Origin: Arthrobacter agilis
Lineage (GTDB): Bacteria; Actinomycetota; Actinomycetes; Actinomycetales; Micrococcaceae
Length of the DNA: 64,000 bases
NCBI RefSeq assembly: GCF_006494655.1
Contig: NZ_VHIM01000001.1
Coordinates: 186,001 to 250,000, forward strand
Direction of reading: 5' to 3'
Under the pieces are notes generated by a model that was not told the origin of the DNA, searched no databases, and saw only the letters and a list, made by a program, of their open reading frames with translations. A program made the translations under genes and the position numbers. Below are positions 9,224 to 17,928 of this stretch, in pieces (positions within the stretch are counted from its first letter, which is position 1; each line of letters opens with the position of its first letter).

Positions 9224-9856
9224 ATGACCGCCCGCCTGATCCTCGCGTCCAAGTCACCCGCCCGCACGAAACTGCTCGCCGAGGCAGGGATACGGCATTC
9301 CGTCCTCGTGTCCGACGTCGACGAACCAGCCGTCGTCGCCGCCTACGGCGCCATCGATCCCCATGACACGTCCCTCCTCCTGGCACGCGCCAAGGCAGAA
9401 GCGGTAGCGTCCCTCGAGGAGGCGGACGGCGCCTTGGTGGTCGGCTGTGACTCCGTCTTCGAGTTCGACGGCGAGGCGCACGGCAAGCCCTACGAGCCGA
9501 CGGTCGCCATCGAGCGCATCAGCCGCATGCGCGGGCGCTCCGGCGTCCTCCACACGGGCCACTGGCTGGTGGACACGCGCGACGGCGGCTCGGGCGCCAC
9601 CATCGGAGCGGTCTCCTCCGCGACCGTGCATTTCGGGACCATGACCGACGACGAGGTGCACGAGTACGTGGCGAGCGGCGAACCCCTGCAGTGCGCAGGG
9701 TCCTTCACCATCGACGGCCTCGGCGGCGCTTTCATCGAGCGCGTGGACGGTGACCCGCACGCCGTCGTCGGGCTCAGCATCTCCACGCTCCGCTCCCTCC
9801 TCCGGGCCGCCGACGTGCCGATCACGGCCCTGTGGGCGGGGATGTCGGAGTTGTAG
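9224..9856 (+). CDS. maf: Maf-family nucleoside triphosphate pyrophosphatase
   Basis: 210 residues. The opening LILASKSPARTKLLAEAGI is the Maf signature (S-x-S-P-R-R-x-x-L), followed by the SDVDEP acidic motif and VVGCDSVFEF, which carries a catalytic aspartate. Maf proteins hydrolyse non-canonical or modified nucleotides to monophosphates, and some affect cell division. A GGGGT precedes the ATG closely. It sits 108 bp upstream of accA3 in the same orientation, an arrangement seen in Actinobacteria where maf is next to acyl-CoA carboxylase genes. Confidence 0.95.
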   Translation: MTARLILASKSPARTKLLAEAGIRHSVLVSDVDEPAVVAAYGAIDPHDTSLLLARAKAEAVASLEEADGALVVGCDSVFEFDGEAHGKPYEPTVAIERISRMRGRSGVLHTGHWLVDTRDGGSGATIGAVSSATVHFGTMTDDEVHEYVASGEPLQCAGSFTIDGLGGAFIERVDGDPHAVVGLSISTLRSLLRAADVPITALWAGMSEL

Positions 9857-9964
9857 GTTCCCTACAAAGGATCGCCGCACAACACTCCCTTTCGGCACGA
9901 TCCATGGGCGGAAGCCACTAAAGCGGGTTAGGCTCCGATCTGAGAAGAAGGAGTCCGTACCCCC

Positions 9965-11821
9965 ATGAGCCAGTCCCCCCTCGCGCCCGCCGCACAGCCC
10001 ACGTCCAGCAGCACCACCAGCTCCGGCAGCGCGGACGCGGGGGCCGGCGCTCGGCATCAGCGGGTGACGAAGGTCCTGGTCGCGAATCGCGGGGAGATTG
10101 CCGTTCGGGTCATCCGGGCTGCGCGGGACGAGGGCATCGCATCGGTCGCCGTCTACGCCGAGCCCGACCGCGACGCCCTTCACGTACGGATGGCCGACGA
10201 GGCTTTCGCGCTCGGCGGTGAGACCGCAGCGGAGTCCTACCTCGTCATGGACCGCATCCTCGACGCTGCGCAGCGAAGCGGCGCCGATGCCATCCACCCC
10301 GGCTACGGATTCCTCTCCGAGAACGCGGACTTCGCGCAACGTGTGATCGACGCCGGCATCACCTGGATCGGTCCATCGCCCGCATCGATCGCGCAGCTCG
10401 GCGACAAGGTGCAGGCGCGCCACATCGCCGAGCGCGTCGGCGCCCCCCTGGTCCCCGGGACCAAGGACCCCGTCGAATCCGTCCAGGAGGTCATCGACTT
10501 CGCAGAAGAGTTCGGGTTGCCCCTCGCCATCAAGGCAGCCTTCGGCGGTGGCGGACGCGGCATCAAGGTGGTCCGCAGCCACGAGGAGATCCCGGAGCTC
10601 TTCGACTCGGCGGTACGCGAGGCGACAGCCGCATTCGGCCGTGGGGAATGCTTCGTGGAACGCTTCCTCGATGCTCCCCGCCACGTCGAGACGCAGTGCC
10701 TCGCGGACGCGCACGGCAGTGTCGTCGTCGTCTCGACGCGCGACTGCTCCCTCCAGCGCCGCAATCAGAAACTCGTGGAGGAGGCACCGGCACCCTTCCT
10801 GTCCGACGAGCAGAACACCCGACTCTACGAAGCGTCGAAGGCGATTCTCCGCGAAGCGGGATACCAGGGGGCGGGAACCTGCGAATTCCTCGTGGGCCAG
10901 GACGGCACCATCTCCTTCCTCGAGGTCAACACGCGACTGCAGGTCGAACACCCGGTCTCCGAGGAAGTCACCGGTCTCGACCTCGTGCGGGAGCAGTTCC
11001 GTATCGCACGCGGCGAAGAACTCGGCTACGGCGATCCGGCAGTGCGCGGCCACTCCTTCGAGTTCCGCATCAACGGCGAGGACGCCGGGCGTGGTTTCAT
11101 GCCGGCGCCCGGCACCGTGCAGACCTTCACCCTGCCGTCAGGGCCCGGCGTCCGCGTTGATTCCGGCATCGAGGCCGGAGAGGTCATCGGCGGAAATTTC
11201 GACTCCATGCTCGCCAAGCTCATCATCTCCGGCGCCACCCGCGAGCAGGCCCTCCAGCGCGCACGACGCGCCATCGGCGAGATGGTGATCGAGGGAATGC
11301 CGACCGTGCTCCCCTTCCATGCCGCCGTCGTCGCGGACCCGGCTTTCGCCCCTGAGAGCGGCCCCTTCTCGGTACACACGCGCTGGATCGAGACGGACTT
11401 CACCAACACCATCGAGCCCTGGAAGGGCCCCGCGGAGCCTGCTCCCGAGGAGGATGTTCGCCAGCGCGTCACGGTCGAGGTCGGGGGGCGCCGCCTCGAG
11501 GTCGTGCTGCCCGGCGGGCTGGGGGCGACGTCGAACGGCAGGGCGCCGACGGCGACCAAGTCCAAGAAGTCCTCCCGTGCCCGCGCAGGGAAAGCCGCGG
11601 TCAGCGGGGATGAACTGACGTCGCCGATGCAGGGCACCATCGTGAAGGTCGCCGTGGCAGACGGCGACGCCGTTGCCGAAGGCGATCTCATCGTCGTGCT
11701 GGAAGCCATGAAGATGGAACAGCCCCTCACAGCGCACAAGGCCGGGACCCTGTCGGGCCTGTCTGCTTCTCCCGGGGACACCGTCTCCGCAGGTTCCGTG
11801 ATCGCCACCATCAAGGACTGA
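9965..11821 (+). CDS. accA3: Acyl-CoA carboxylase alpha subunit (biotin carboxylase plus biotin carrier)
   Basis: 618 residues. A Pro/Ser/Ala-rich extension (~30 residues) precedes [21 protein letters not shown], start of the biotin carboxylase N-domain. The ATP-grasp domain has the glycine-rich [13 protein letters not shown] loop, and [19 protein letters not shown] and [12 protein letters not shown] complete the active site. After a basic linker (~residues 520-545) a biotinyl domain ends the protein, with EAMKMEQ carrying the biotinylated Lys583. It provides carboxybiotin for acetyl- or propionyl-CoA carboxylation together with a separate carboxyltransferase, which is not in this window. AGAAGGAG lies 9-10 nt before the ATG. 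Confidence 0.95.
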   Translation: MSQSPLAPAAQPTSSSTTSSGSADAGAGARHQRVTKVLVANRGEIAVRVIRAARDEGIASVAVYAEPDRDALHVRMADEAFALGGETAAESYLVMDRILDAAQRSGADAIHPGYGFLSENADFAQRVIDAGITWIGPSPASIAQLGDKVQARHIAERVGAPLVPGTKDPVESVQEVIDFAEEFGLPLAIKAAFGGGGRGIKVVRSHEEIPELFDSAVREATAAFGRGECFVERFLDAPRHVETQCLADAHGSVVVVSTRDCSLQRRNQKLVEEAPAPFLSDEQNTRLYEASKAILREAGYQGAGTCEFLVGQDGTISFLEVNTRLQVEHPVSEEVTGLDLVREQFRIARGEELGYGDPAVRGHSFEFRINGEDAGRGFMPAPGTVQTFTLPSGPGVRVDSGIEAGEVIGGNFDSMLAKLIISGATREQALQRARRAIGEMVIEGMPTVLPFHAAVVADPAFAPESGPFSVHTRWIETDFTNTIEPWKGPAEPAPEEDVRQRVTVEVGGRRLEVVLPGGLGATSNGRAPTATKSKKSSRARAGKAAVSGDELTSPMQGTIVKVAVADGDAVAEGDLIVVLEAMKMEQPLTAHKAGTLSGLSASPGDTVSAGSVIATIKD

Positions 11822-11850
11822 GCGGCAGCCCCGGCCGCGGGCGGTCCTTT

Positions 11851-11963
11851 TCAGCAGGCTTTCGCTTCCCGCGGTTACCCGCTGCGGTGAACAGCCTCTG
11901 GCACCCCGCCGGCCGCCGCGATCAGCAGGCTTTCGCACCCGCGGTTAACCACTGCGGTCAGCA
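11851..11963. repeat. Two ~40-bp direct repeats with internal dyads between convergent genes
   Basis: The sequence at 11851-11890 recurs at 11922-11963, 71 bp on, with few differences. Each copy starts TCAGCAGGCTTTCGC and contains CCGCGGTTA(C/A)CC(G/C)(C/A)... ending CTGCGGT, so CCGC and GCGG flank a GGTTAMCC core. They lie in the 334-bp gap (11822-12155) after accA3 and beyond the 3' end of the convergent lipoprotein gene. The dyads could act as bidirectional terminators; nothing else was seen in the gap. Confidence 0.6.
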
Positions 11964-12155
11964 CGAGACGCCGATCGTGGAGAAGTATCTGGTCTGCATC
12001 TCGCCGAGGCCGGGCTGGGCCAGCCTGTGCCTCCTTCGGCGCAACTCCGGCAGCTGCAGCTCCTGCCGATCGGTCAGGAGAAAGCGCCCTGACCATCACC
12101 GCTGGGGCTGCCGCCGGGATGGCGGGCCGACCCGTTGCTGCCGGACGTCGGCGCC

Positions 12156-12914
12156 CTACCCGTTGCCCTGCCCGTTACCGCCGGAATTGTTGCCGGAGTT
12201 GTTGCCCGGCCCGTTGCCCTGCCCGTTACCGCCAGAATTGTTGCCGGAGTTGTTGCCCGGCCCGTTGCCCTGCCCGTTACCACCGGAGTTGCTGCCCGGT
12301 CCGTTGCCCTGCCCGTTACCGCCTGAGTTGCCAGGGCTACCGGAGTTCCCCTCGTCACCGGTCCCGTCGCCGTCGGCACCGTCGTCGTCCCCGGTCTCCT
12401 CGGCGTCGTCCCCCTCGCCGTCGTCCCCCGCGCCGTCGTCCGCGTCGTCGTCCGGCACAGCCGGAGCGGGCACGGGCACGGGCGCCGGAGCGGGCGCGGG
12501 ATCGGTGGAGGGTTCGGGAACCGGCACGGGCTCGACGGGCGCAGGATCTGGATCAGCTCCTGCGGGTGAGGATGCCGATTCGGACGGGACCGCGGTAGGA
12601 TCCGATGGATCGGACGGGCCGGCGTCGTCGGCATCGAGCGAGGCGATCACCGCGTCGATCCTCATGCCGATCATCGTGGCCCTGTCCTCGTTCACGGTGC
12701 CCGCCGCCCGTGCGTCGTCCACCTCGCCCTTGAGCCGCTCGGCGAGGGCGATGGCGGCACCCGAATCGCCCGCCGCAGCAGTTGCCGCTATCGTCCTCAC
12801 CTCGCTCTGGAGATCCGCCGCGGTCGCCGCGTCGATCGATTCGGCCCCGCAGCCCGCCAGGAGGACGGCTGCGCCGACCAGGAGCGGCACGCGATAAGGA
12901 AAAGGCGTCGTCAT
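12156..12914 (-). CDS. Lipoprotein with low-complexity Gly/Asn-repeat tail
   Basis: 252 residues from the ATG at 12914. The signal peptide ends in a lipobox (AAVLLAGCGAES; Cys near residue 20). A short helical domain follows (residues ~25-85, AADLQSEVRTIAATAAAGDSGAAIALAERL), then a Pro/Ala/Val linker, an Asp/Glu-rich acidic run, and a Gly-Asn-Ser-Gln tail made of 17- and 13-residue repeats. It is probably displayed outside the membrane. The ATG overlaps the kinase stop as ATGA, so translation is coupled to the Ser/Thr kinase, suggesting a shared signalling or wall-sensing role (inference). No known domain recognised. Confidence 0.8.
   Translation of the reverse strand: MTTPFPYRVPLLVGAAVLLAGCGAESIDAATAADLQSEVRTIAATAAAGDSGAAIALAERLKGEVDDARAAGTVNEDRATMIGMRIDAVIASLDADDAGPSDPSDPTAVPSESASSPAGADPDPAPVEPVPVPEPSTDPAPAPAPVPVPAPAVPDDDADDGAGDDGEGDDAEETGDDDGADGDGTGDEGNSGSPGNSGGNGQGNGPGSNSGGNGQGNGPGNNSGNNSGGNGQGNGPGNNSGNNSGGNGQGNG
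12160..12330 (-). repeat. In-frame 51-bp tandem repeat encoding the Gly/Asn tail
   Basis: Two 51-bp units (12160-12210 and 12211-12261) are followed by a 39-bp shortened unit (12262-12300) and a partial one. The units are nearly identical and in frame, encoding GGNGQGNGPGNNSGNNS-type repeats. Copy number is likely to vary between strains. Confidence 0.85.
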
Positions 12915-14485
12915 GGCTGCACACTTTCGTAGAGTTCCTGCAATCTCTCGCCGGGCTCGCCCGGCACGCTCGGCAAGGGTTCGATCGTGGGGTCCGCGTC
13001 CCCCTGCGACAGTGTGGTGAAGACCCACACACCGGCCGCGAGCAGGACGACGCCGAGGAGCGCCAGGAGCCACGTAAGTACCCGTCGGTTTCGCCTGCCG
13101 GAGGGGCGCGACCGGTCCGGTCGCGCGGGATCGCGTCGCGGTGCATCCGGTGTCGCGCGCCGCTCTTCGGGCGCCGGCCCCCGGAGGGTCGAGGACGTGC
13201 CCGCTGTCTCGCCGCGTCGCCGTCCCGGCCCGGATCCGCCCGGGCCGTCCTTCCCGTCGGGCGCTTCCTCGATCGAGCCGTCGGGCATCACGTGAGGACT
13301 CCGGCCGTCGGGCTCGTTCACTGTCAGCCCACGACCGCCATCGGACTCCGCGTGGACCTCACCCGGATTCCGCGTGCCAGCGAGCCGCGCGGTGCGTGCA
13401 CTCGGTTCCTCCCGCGTGTCCGCGGAGCCGTCGTCAGCCAGTGAGCGGGTGACGCGGGTCCTCGCGGGGGCGGCCTCGAGGAGCGCGGTCACACGATCGT
13501 CGGGATCGGGATCGGGACCGCTCGAGACCGGGTAGTTGGGCTGGGTGTAGCTGGGCTGGGTGTAGCTGGTCTCGCGAGCGCCGGACCCTGGGTGGTGCGA
13601 GTCCTCATGTGCTTCTGGGCCGCAACCGTCATCAGCAGGTGAAGCCGTCCGCGTCCCCGGCTCCGCAGGCTGCACGCCCATCGCGATGAGCGCCGAGAGC
13701 ACGGCTCCGGCGTCCGGTCGGTCGTCCGGCTGGTCGAGAGTCATCGACACCAGGAGCTCCGACAGCCCCGGCCCGGCGGCGTGGGGAATGGACGGAGCAC
13801 GGTGTAACCGCGCCAGAGCACTCTCGACACCCGTACCGGGGAACGCCCGCTCGCCGGTCAACGCCTCGATCAGCACCAGTGCGAGCGAGTAGATGTCGCT
13901 TGCCTGCCCCACATCGTCGCCCCGGGCCTGCTCGGGGCTGAAGTACGCGGCACTGCCGATCACCTGGCCGGTGGCCGTCATGCGCCCACCGTCGAAGAAC
14001 CGTGCAATCCCGAAATCGGTGAGCAGGAAGCGGAAGACCCCGCTGTCCGGGTCGGCGTCGCGCGTCAGGATGTTGGATGGTTTGATGTCGCGGTGGACGA
14101 TACCCCTGCCGTGGATGTAGTCCAGCGTCCGCGTGATGTCCAGCGCCATGGTGCGCGCCTCCTCGCGGGGCATGGATCCCACCGAACGGAGCAGCACACC
14201 GAGATCGGACCCGCGGATCAGTTCCATGACGAGGTAGGCGCCGTCACCGCCGTGGTCCCCGTTGTCCATGTCCAGGACCCGGACAAGACCGGGATGGTCC
14301 AGGCCCGCGAGCATCCTCGCCTCGGCCGAGCCACGATCCAGCCCGTCAGCGGTTCCGGGCCTGAACAGCTTGACCGCTACGTCACGGTCGAGCCGGACAT
14401 CGCGGGCTACGAAGACGTCGGCCATGCCGCCGGTGCCGACGCGCTCCCCCAACGCGTACCGCTCGGCCAGTACCTGCTGCTCCAT
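12911..14485 (-). CDS. Membrane-anchored Ser/Thr protein kinase (PknB/Hanks type)
   Basis: 524 residues. Kinase domain at residues ~10-275: glycine loop GERVGTGGMADVF, catalytic Lys39 in VAVKLF, catalytic loop HRDIKPSN at 131-138, DFGIA metal-binding motif, then GSAAYFSPEQ. A disordered juxtamembrane region of ~180 residues includes a short YTQPSYTQPNYP repeat. A single membrane segment (~468-488, VLTWLLALLGVVLLAAGVWVF) precedes a 35-residue extracytoplasmic tail with no PASTA domains, so the ligand is unknown. The lipoprotein gene downstream overlaps by ATGA. The coupled lipoprotein may be its sensor partner (inference). Confidence 0.93.
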   Translation of the reverse strand: MEQQVLAERYALGERVGTGGMADVFVARDVRLDRDVAVKLFRPGTADGLDRGSAEARMLAGLDHPGLVRVLDMDNGDHGGDGAYLVMELIRGSDLGVLLRSVGSMPREEARTMALDITRTLDYIHGRGIVHRDIKPSNILTRDADPDSGVFRFLLTDFGIARFFDGGRMTATGQVIGSAAYFSPEQARGDDVGQASDIYSLALVLIEALTGERAFPGTGVESALARLHRAPSIPHAAGPGLSELLVSMTLDQPDDRPDAGAVLSALIAMGVQPAEPGTRTASPADDGCGPEAHEDSHHPGSGARETSYTQPSYTQPNYPVSSGPDPDPDDRVTALLEAAPARTRVTRSLADDGSADTREEPSARTARLAGTRNPGEVHAESDGGRGLTVNEPDGRSPHVMPDGSIEEAPDGKDGPGGSGPGRRRGETAGTSSTLRGPAPEERRATPDAPRRDPARPDRSRPSGRRNRRVLTWLLALLGVVLLAAGVWVFTTLSQGDADPTIEPLPSVPGEPGERLQELYESVQP

Positions 14486-14640
14486 GTCACCGCCTTCCCG
14501 TCACCCCTGGACCGGCTCCGGGCGCGCATGGTCGACACCTGCGTGATGTAATAAGCCAGCTTTGCTTCCAGTGTACGGGTGGGCTCCGGCATCAGCACAA
14601 GAATCGCGGGCCGGCACCGGCTCGGCGGACGGCGGCTGGA

Positions 14641-14684
14641 ACGATGACGGCGCCGCACCCGGGCGGGAGCAGCGCCGTCATCGT
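14641..14684 (-). terminator. Hairpin downstream of the MHS transporter
   Basis: ACGATGACGGCGC at 14641-14653 pairs perfectly with GCGCCGTCATCGT at 14672-14684 (13-bp stem, 18-nt loop), 14 bp past the transporter stop on the minus strand. Confidence 0.75.
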
Positions 14685-14697
14685 GCCGATCAGGACA

Positions 14698-16107
14698 TCA
14701 GCCCACGTTGTTCTCGTAGTCGTTGTCGCGCGTCTCCCGCGAGAGCATCAGGGCGATGAACGTGGCGACGGCGGCGACCGTGAGGTACACACCCACGAGC
14801 ACCGTGCTGCCGCCCGCCGCCTGCCACAGTGCCACCGCGATGAAGGACGCCGGAGCCGCCCCGATCATGCTCGACACGTTGTAGGCCACGGCGGACCCTG
14901 TGTAGCGGACGTTCGAGGGGAAGAGCTCCGGCAGGACGGCCGCCATGGGACCGAAGGTCAGCCCCATGAGGATGAAGCCGATGATCAGCAACGCCATGGT
15001 GCCCGCGGTCCCCGCGGAGAACAGCGGCGCCCAGAGGAGCCCGAAGACCGCGATGCCGACGGTTGTGGCGAGAAGCATCCTGCGGCGGCCGAAGCGCTCG
15101 GCGAGCGGGCCGGAGACGAGGGTGAAGATCCCGAAGAACACCACGCCGATGATCAGCATCCACAGGAAGTCCGTACGTGCCATGCCGAGACCCGGCACGA
15201 ACTCGGATGCCTGGAGATCCGTGAACTCACGCCCTGCCGCTTCGGCCCGGGCCCTCGCCTGCTCCAGGCTGGACGGCGCAGTGCCGTACGTCAGGGTGAA
15301 TGCCGTCATGAAGTAGAACAGCACATAGGTCGCGAACATGATGAAGGTGCCGAGGATCAGCCCCCGCCAGTGCAGCCGGAACGTGGTGCCGAGCGGCACC
15401 TTCACGACCTTGCCCTCGTTCTGCACCTTCTGGAAGGACGCGCTCTCGATGAGCTTGAGGCGAACGTAGAGTCCGATGATCACCATGACGGCGCTCAGCA
15501 GGAAGGGTACCCGCCACCCCCACGCGAGGAACTCCTCGGGAGTGAGCACGGTGCTCAGGAACACGAAGAGCAGGTTCGCGAGAATGAAGCCGATCGGCGC
15601 ACCGAGCTGGGGGAAGGTCCCGTAGATGGCCCGCTTGCCCTCGGGGGCATTCTCGGTGGCGAGCAGGGCCGCACCGCTCCATTCCCCGCCGAGCGCCAGC
15701 CCCTGCAGGAACCTCAGCACCACGAGCAGCAGCGGCGCCATGAGGACCCACCCGGGGGTGGTGGCAGCAGGCAGCACGCCGATCAGGAACGTCGCGACCC
15801 CCATGGTCAGCAGCGACGCGACGAGGGTTGCCTTGCGTCCGATCTTGTCGCCGAAGTGACCGAAGACGATCGAGCCCAGCGGCCGGGCGACGAATGCGAC
15901 GCCGAACACCGCGAACGAGCTGAGGAGCTGGTTCGCCGAGGTCTGGTTGGGGAAGAACAGCGCCGGGAACACCAGGACGGCGGCCGTCGCGTAGATGTAG
16001 AAGTCGTAGAACTCGATCGTGGTGCCGATGAGGCTGGCGAAGATCACCCTCCCCCGCGAGTTCAGGGGTTTGGTGCCGCTCGAGGCAGCGGAGGTCGAGG
16101 AGGTCAT
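14698..16107 (-). CDS. MFS transporter, metabolite:H+ symporter (MHS) family
   Basis: 469 residues with twelve predicted membrane segments. Signatures of the MHS group include EFYDFYIYATAAVLVFPALFF in TM1, the loop-2 motif GHFGDKIGRKATLV, RFLQGLALGGEWSGAALLATENAP in TM4-5, and PLAERFGRRRMLL in the second half. MHS proteins take up organic acids, shikimate, betaine/proline or similar with protons; the substrate is not readable here. A long extracytoplasmic-type loop with a Glu/Ala-rich stretch lies between TM7 and TM8. It is followed by its own terminator and preceded by a 177-bp gap containing a large hairpin, so probably monocistronic. Confidence 0.93.
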   Translation of the reverse strand: MTSSTSAASSGTKPLNSRGRVIFASLIGTTIEFYDFYIYATAAVLVFPALFFPNQTSANQLLSSFAVFGVAFVARPLGSIVFGHFGDKIGRKATLVASLLTMGVATFLIGVLPAATTPGWVLMAPLLLVVLRFLQGLALGGEWSGAALLATENAPEGKRAIYGTFPQLGAPIGFILANLLFVFLSTVLTPEEFLAWGWRVPFLLSAVMVIIGLYVRLKLIESASFQKVQNEGKVVKVPLGTTFRLHWRGLILGTFIMFATYVLFYFMTAFTLTYGTAPSSLEQARARAEAAGREFTDLQASEFVPGLGMARTDFLWMLIIGVVFFGIFTLVSGPLAERFGRRRMLLATTVGIAVFGLLWAPLFSAGTAGTMALLIIGFILMGLTFGPMAAVLPELFPSNVRYTGSAVAYNVSSMIGAAPASFIAVALWQAAGGSTVLVGVYLTVAAVATFIALMLSRETRDNDYENNVG

Positions 16108-16203
16108 GGGGTTCGGCTTTCTCGGACGGGATGCCGGGCCCGCCTCCGCTCAAGACGGCGCAGCCCGGGATCCGTGCTTCAGTTGTACCCCGACATCAGA
16201 CCA

Positions 16204-16249
16204 CCGGTGTCCACAGGGTGGATAAGCGCGTCCACCATGTGGACACCGG
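16204..16249 (-). terminator. Large near-perfect hairpin between lpdA and the MHS gene
   Basis: CCGGTGTCCACA pairs with TGTGGACACCGG; after a G/A mismatch an inner GGTGGA pairs with TCCACC around an 8-nt loop. It lies 36 bp past the lpdA stop, the right place for a terminator, but it is also upstream of the MHS gene and could be an operator. No T tract. Confidence 0.6.
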
Positions 16250-16284
16250 GAACTGGATGAAGCCGACCCCCACGGCGACCTGGA

Positions 16285-17685
16285 CTAGAGATGGACGTGC
16301 AGGCGGCGGGCAGCCTCGGAGATGGAACCGGTCAGCGACGGGTACACGGTGAAGGTGTTGGCCACGTCGTCCACGTGCAGCTTCTTGGTCACGGCCAGCG
16401 CCAGCGGGAAAATCAGCTCCGAGGCCCGCGGGCCCACCACCACACCTCCGATGACGGTGCCCGAGCCCTTCCGCGAGATCACCTTCACGAAACCGTCCTT
16501 GACGTTCATCATCTTGGCGCGGGCGTTCGTGTGCAGGGAGAGCTTCACCACGTCGCCCTGGTAGCGGCCCGAGGCGATGTCCTCCTCCGTGACCCCGACC
16601 GTCGCGATCTCCGGCGAGGTGAAGATGTTCGAGGCCACCTGCTTGAGCTTGATGGGACTCACCGAATCGCCCATCAGGTGCGCGATGGCTATCCGGCCCT
16701 GCATGGCCGCCACCGAGGCGAGGGCGAAGACGCCCGTGCAGTCGCCGGCCGCGTACACGTTGGGAGCTGTGGTGCGGGAGACGCCGTCCACCTGGATGTG
16801 CCCGGATTCACCAACGGCCACCCCCGCCTCCTCGAGCCCGATCCCGGCCGTGTTGGGTACGGCTCCGACCGCCACGAGACAGTGGCTGCCCTCGATGCTG
16901 CGGCCGTCGGAGAGATGGACGATCACGCCGTCATCCGTGCGGTCGACGGACTGCGCGCGGGACTGGGACAGCACGGTCATGCCACGATCCTTGAACACGC
17001 CCTCGAGGACCTCCGCTGCGTCGGCGTCCTCCCCTGGCAGCACGCGGTCGCGACTCGAGACGAGGGTCACCTTCGACCCGAGGCCGTTGTAGGCACTGGC
17101 GAATTCGGCCCCGGTGACACCCGAGCCGACCACGATCAGGTGCTCCGGGATCTCACGGAGATTGTAGAGCTGGGTCCAGTTGAAGATGCGTTCGCCGTCC
17201 GGCATGGCGCTGGGCAGCTCACGCGGGGTAGCGCCGACGGCGAGGAGGACGGCGTCGGCCTCGACGATGTCCGTGCCCTCGTCGGAGGTCACCTCGAGTC
17301 GATGGTTGTCGAGGAGCCGGCCGGAGCCGATGACGACGGTGACGCCGAGGCGCTCGAGGGTGGCACGGATGTCCGAGGACTGTTCGACGGCGAGTTTCAA
17401 CAGCCGCTGGTTCACCTTGTCCAGGTCCGCGAAGACGCTGTTGTCGGCAGAGAATCGAACCCCCAGCCCGCTCGCGTCGGTGAAGCGCGTCATGGTGTCC
17501 GCGGTCGCAATGAGCGTCTTGGACGGCACCACATCGGTGAGCACCGCGGACCCGCCGAGGCCCTGTCGCTCCACGATGGTGACCTTCGCACCGAGCGATG
17601 CCGCGACGAGGGCCGCCTCGTAGCCGCCGGGCCCCCCACCCAGGATCGCCAGGCGCAATGAACTGAAGTCGAGTTGGTTTGCCAC
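16285..17685 (-). CDS. lpdA: NAD(P)H-quinone dehydrogenase, LpdA-type flavoprotein
   Basis: 466 residues of the pyridine nucleotide-disulfide oxidoreductase family. FAD motif LAILGGGPGGYEAALVAASLGA at the N-terminus, NAD(P) motif LIVVGSGVTGAEFASAYNGLG near residue 180, FAD-contact YAAGDCTGVF near 310, and a C-terminal dimerisation domain. The usual redox-active CxxxxC is absent: the corresponding stretch reads GLGGSAVLTDVVPSKT. Loss of that disulfide is what separates the quinone-reducing LpdA of mycobacteria from true lipoamide dehydrogenase, supporting this name. It also lacks the C-terminal HE active-site pair, ending RRLHVHL. Divergent from the PNP gene across a tandem repeat. Confidence 0.88.
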   Translation of the reverse strand: MANQLDFSSLRLAILGGGPGGYEAALVAASLGAKVTIVERQGLGGSAVLTDVVPSKTLIATADTMTRFTDASGLGVRFSADNSVFADLDKVNQRLLKLAVEQSSDIRATLERLGVTVVIGSGRLLDNHRLEVTSDEGTDIVEADAVLLAVGATPRELPSAMPDGERIFNWTQLYNLREIPEHLIVVGSGVTGAEFASAYNGLGSKVTLVSSRDRVLPGEDADAAEVLEGVFKDRGMTVLSQSRAQSVDRTDDGVIVHLSDGRSIEGSHCLVAVGAVPNTAGIGLEEAGVAVGESGHIQVDGVSRTTAPNVYAAGDCTGVFALASVAAMQGRIAIAHLMGDSVSPIKLKQVASNIFTSPEIATVGVTEEDIASGRYQGDVVKLSLHTNARAKMMNVKDGFVKVISRKGSGTVIGGVVVGPRASELIFPLALAVTKKLHVDDVANTFTVYPSLTGSISEAARRLHVHL

Positions 17686-17767
17686 GCATCAAGTATCGCC
17701 CATGCCACCGACACCCCGAAATGCCCGCGGCGCCGCGCGCGTGCCCGTCGTCGCCCCGAATTCCTCC

Positions 17768-17895
17768 GACGGGCGGACCGGTGGGACGGGCGGAACGGTG
17801 GGACTGGTGGGACGGGCGGACCGGCGGGACGGGCGAACCGGCGGGACGGGCGAACCGGCGGGACGGGCGGACCGGTGGGACGGGCAAACCGGTGG
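17768..17895. repeat. 17-bp tandem repeat in a divergent promoter region
   Basis: Seven copies of GACGGGCGGACCGGTGG with variants (GGACCGGT, GAACCGGC, AAACCGGT) plus one 9-bp partial copy at 17802-17810. The 17-bp period is not a multiple of three and gives unrelated peptides in each frame, so it is non-coding. It fills most of the 243-bp gap between lpdA and the PNP gene. Each unit holds a CCGG core. May be slippage-prone and alter spacing between the two promoters. Confidence 0.9.
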
Positions 17896-17928
17896 TGGGG
17901 CGCATTCCGCAGAGGGTAGGTTGTATCG

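Noticed and set aside
9254..11053. 599-codon minus-strand frame
   Set aside because: Runs antisense across maf and accA3, both certain genes.
14644..16260. 538-codon plus-strand frame
   Set aside because: Antisense to the MHS transporter; composition is all Glu/Gly/Arg/His with no structure.
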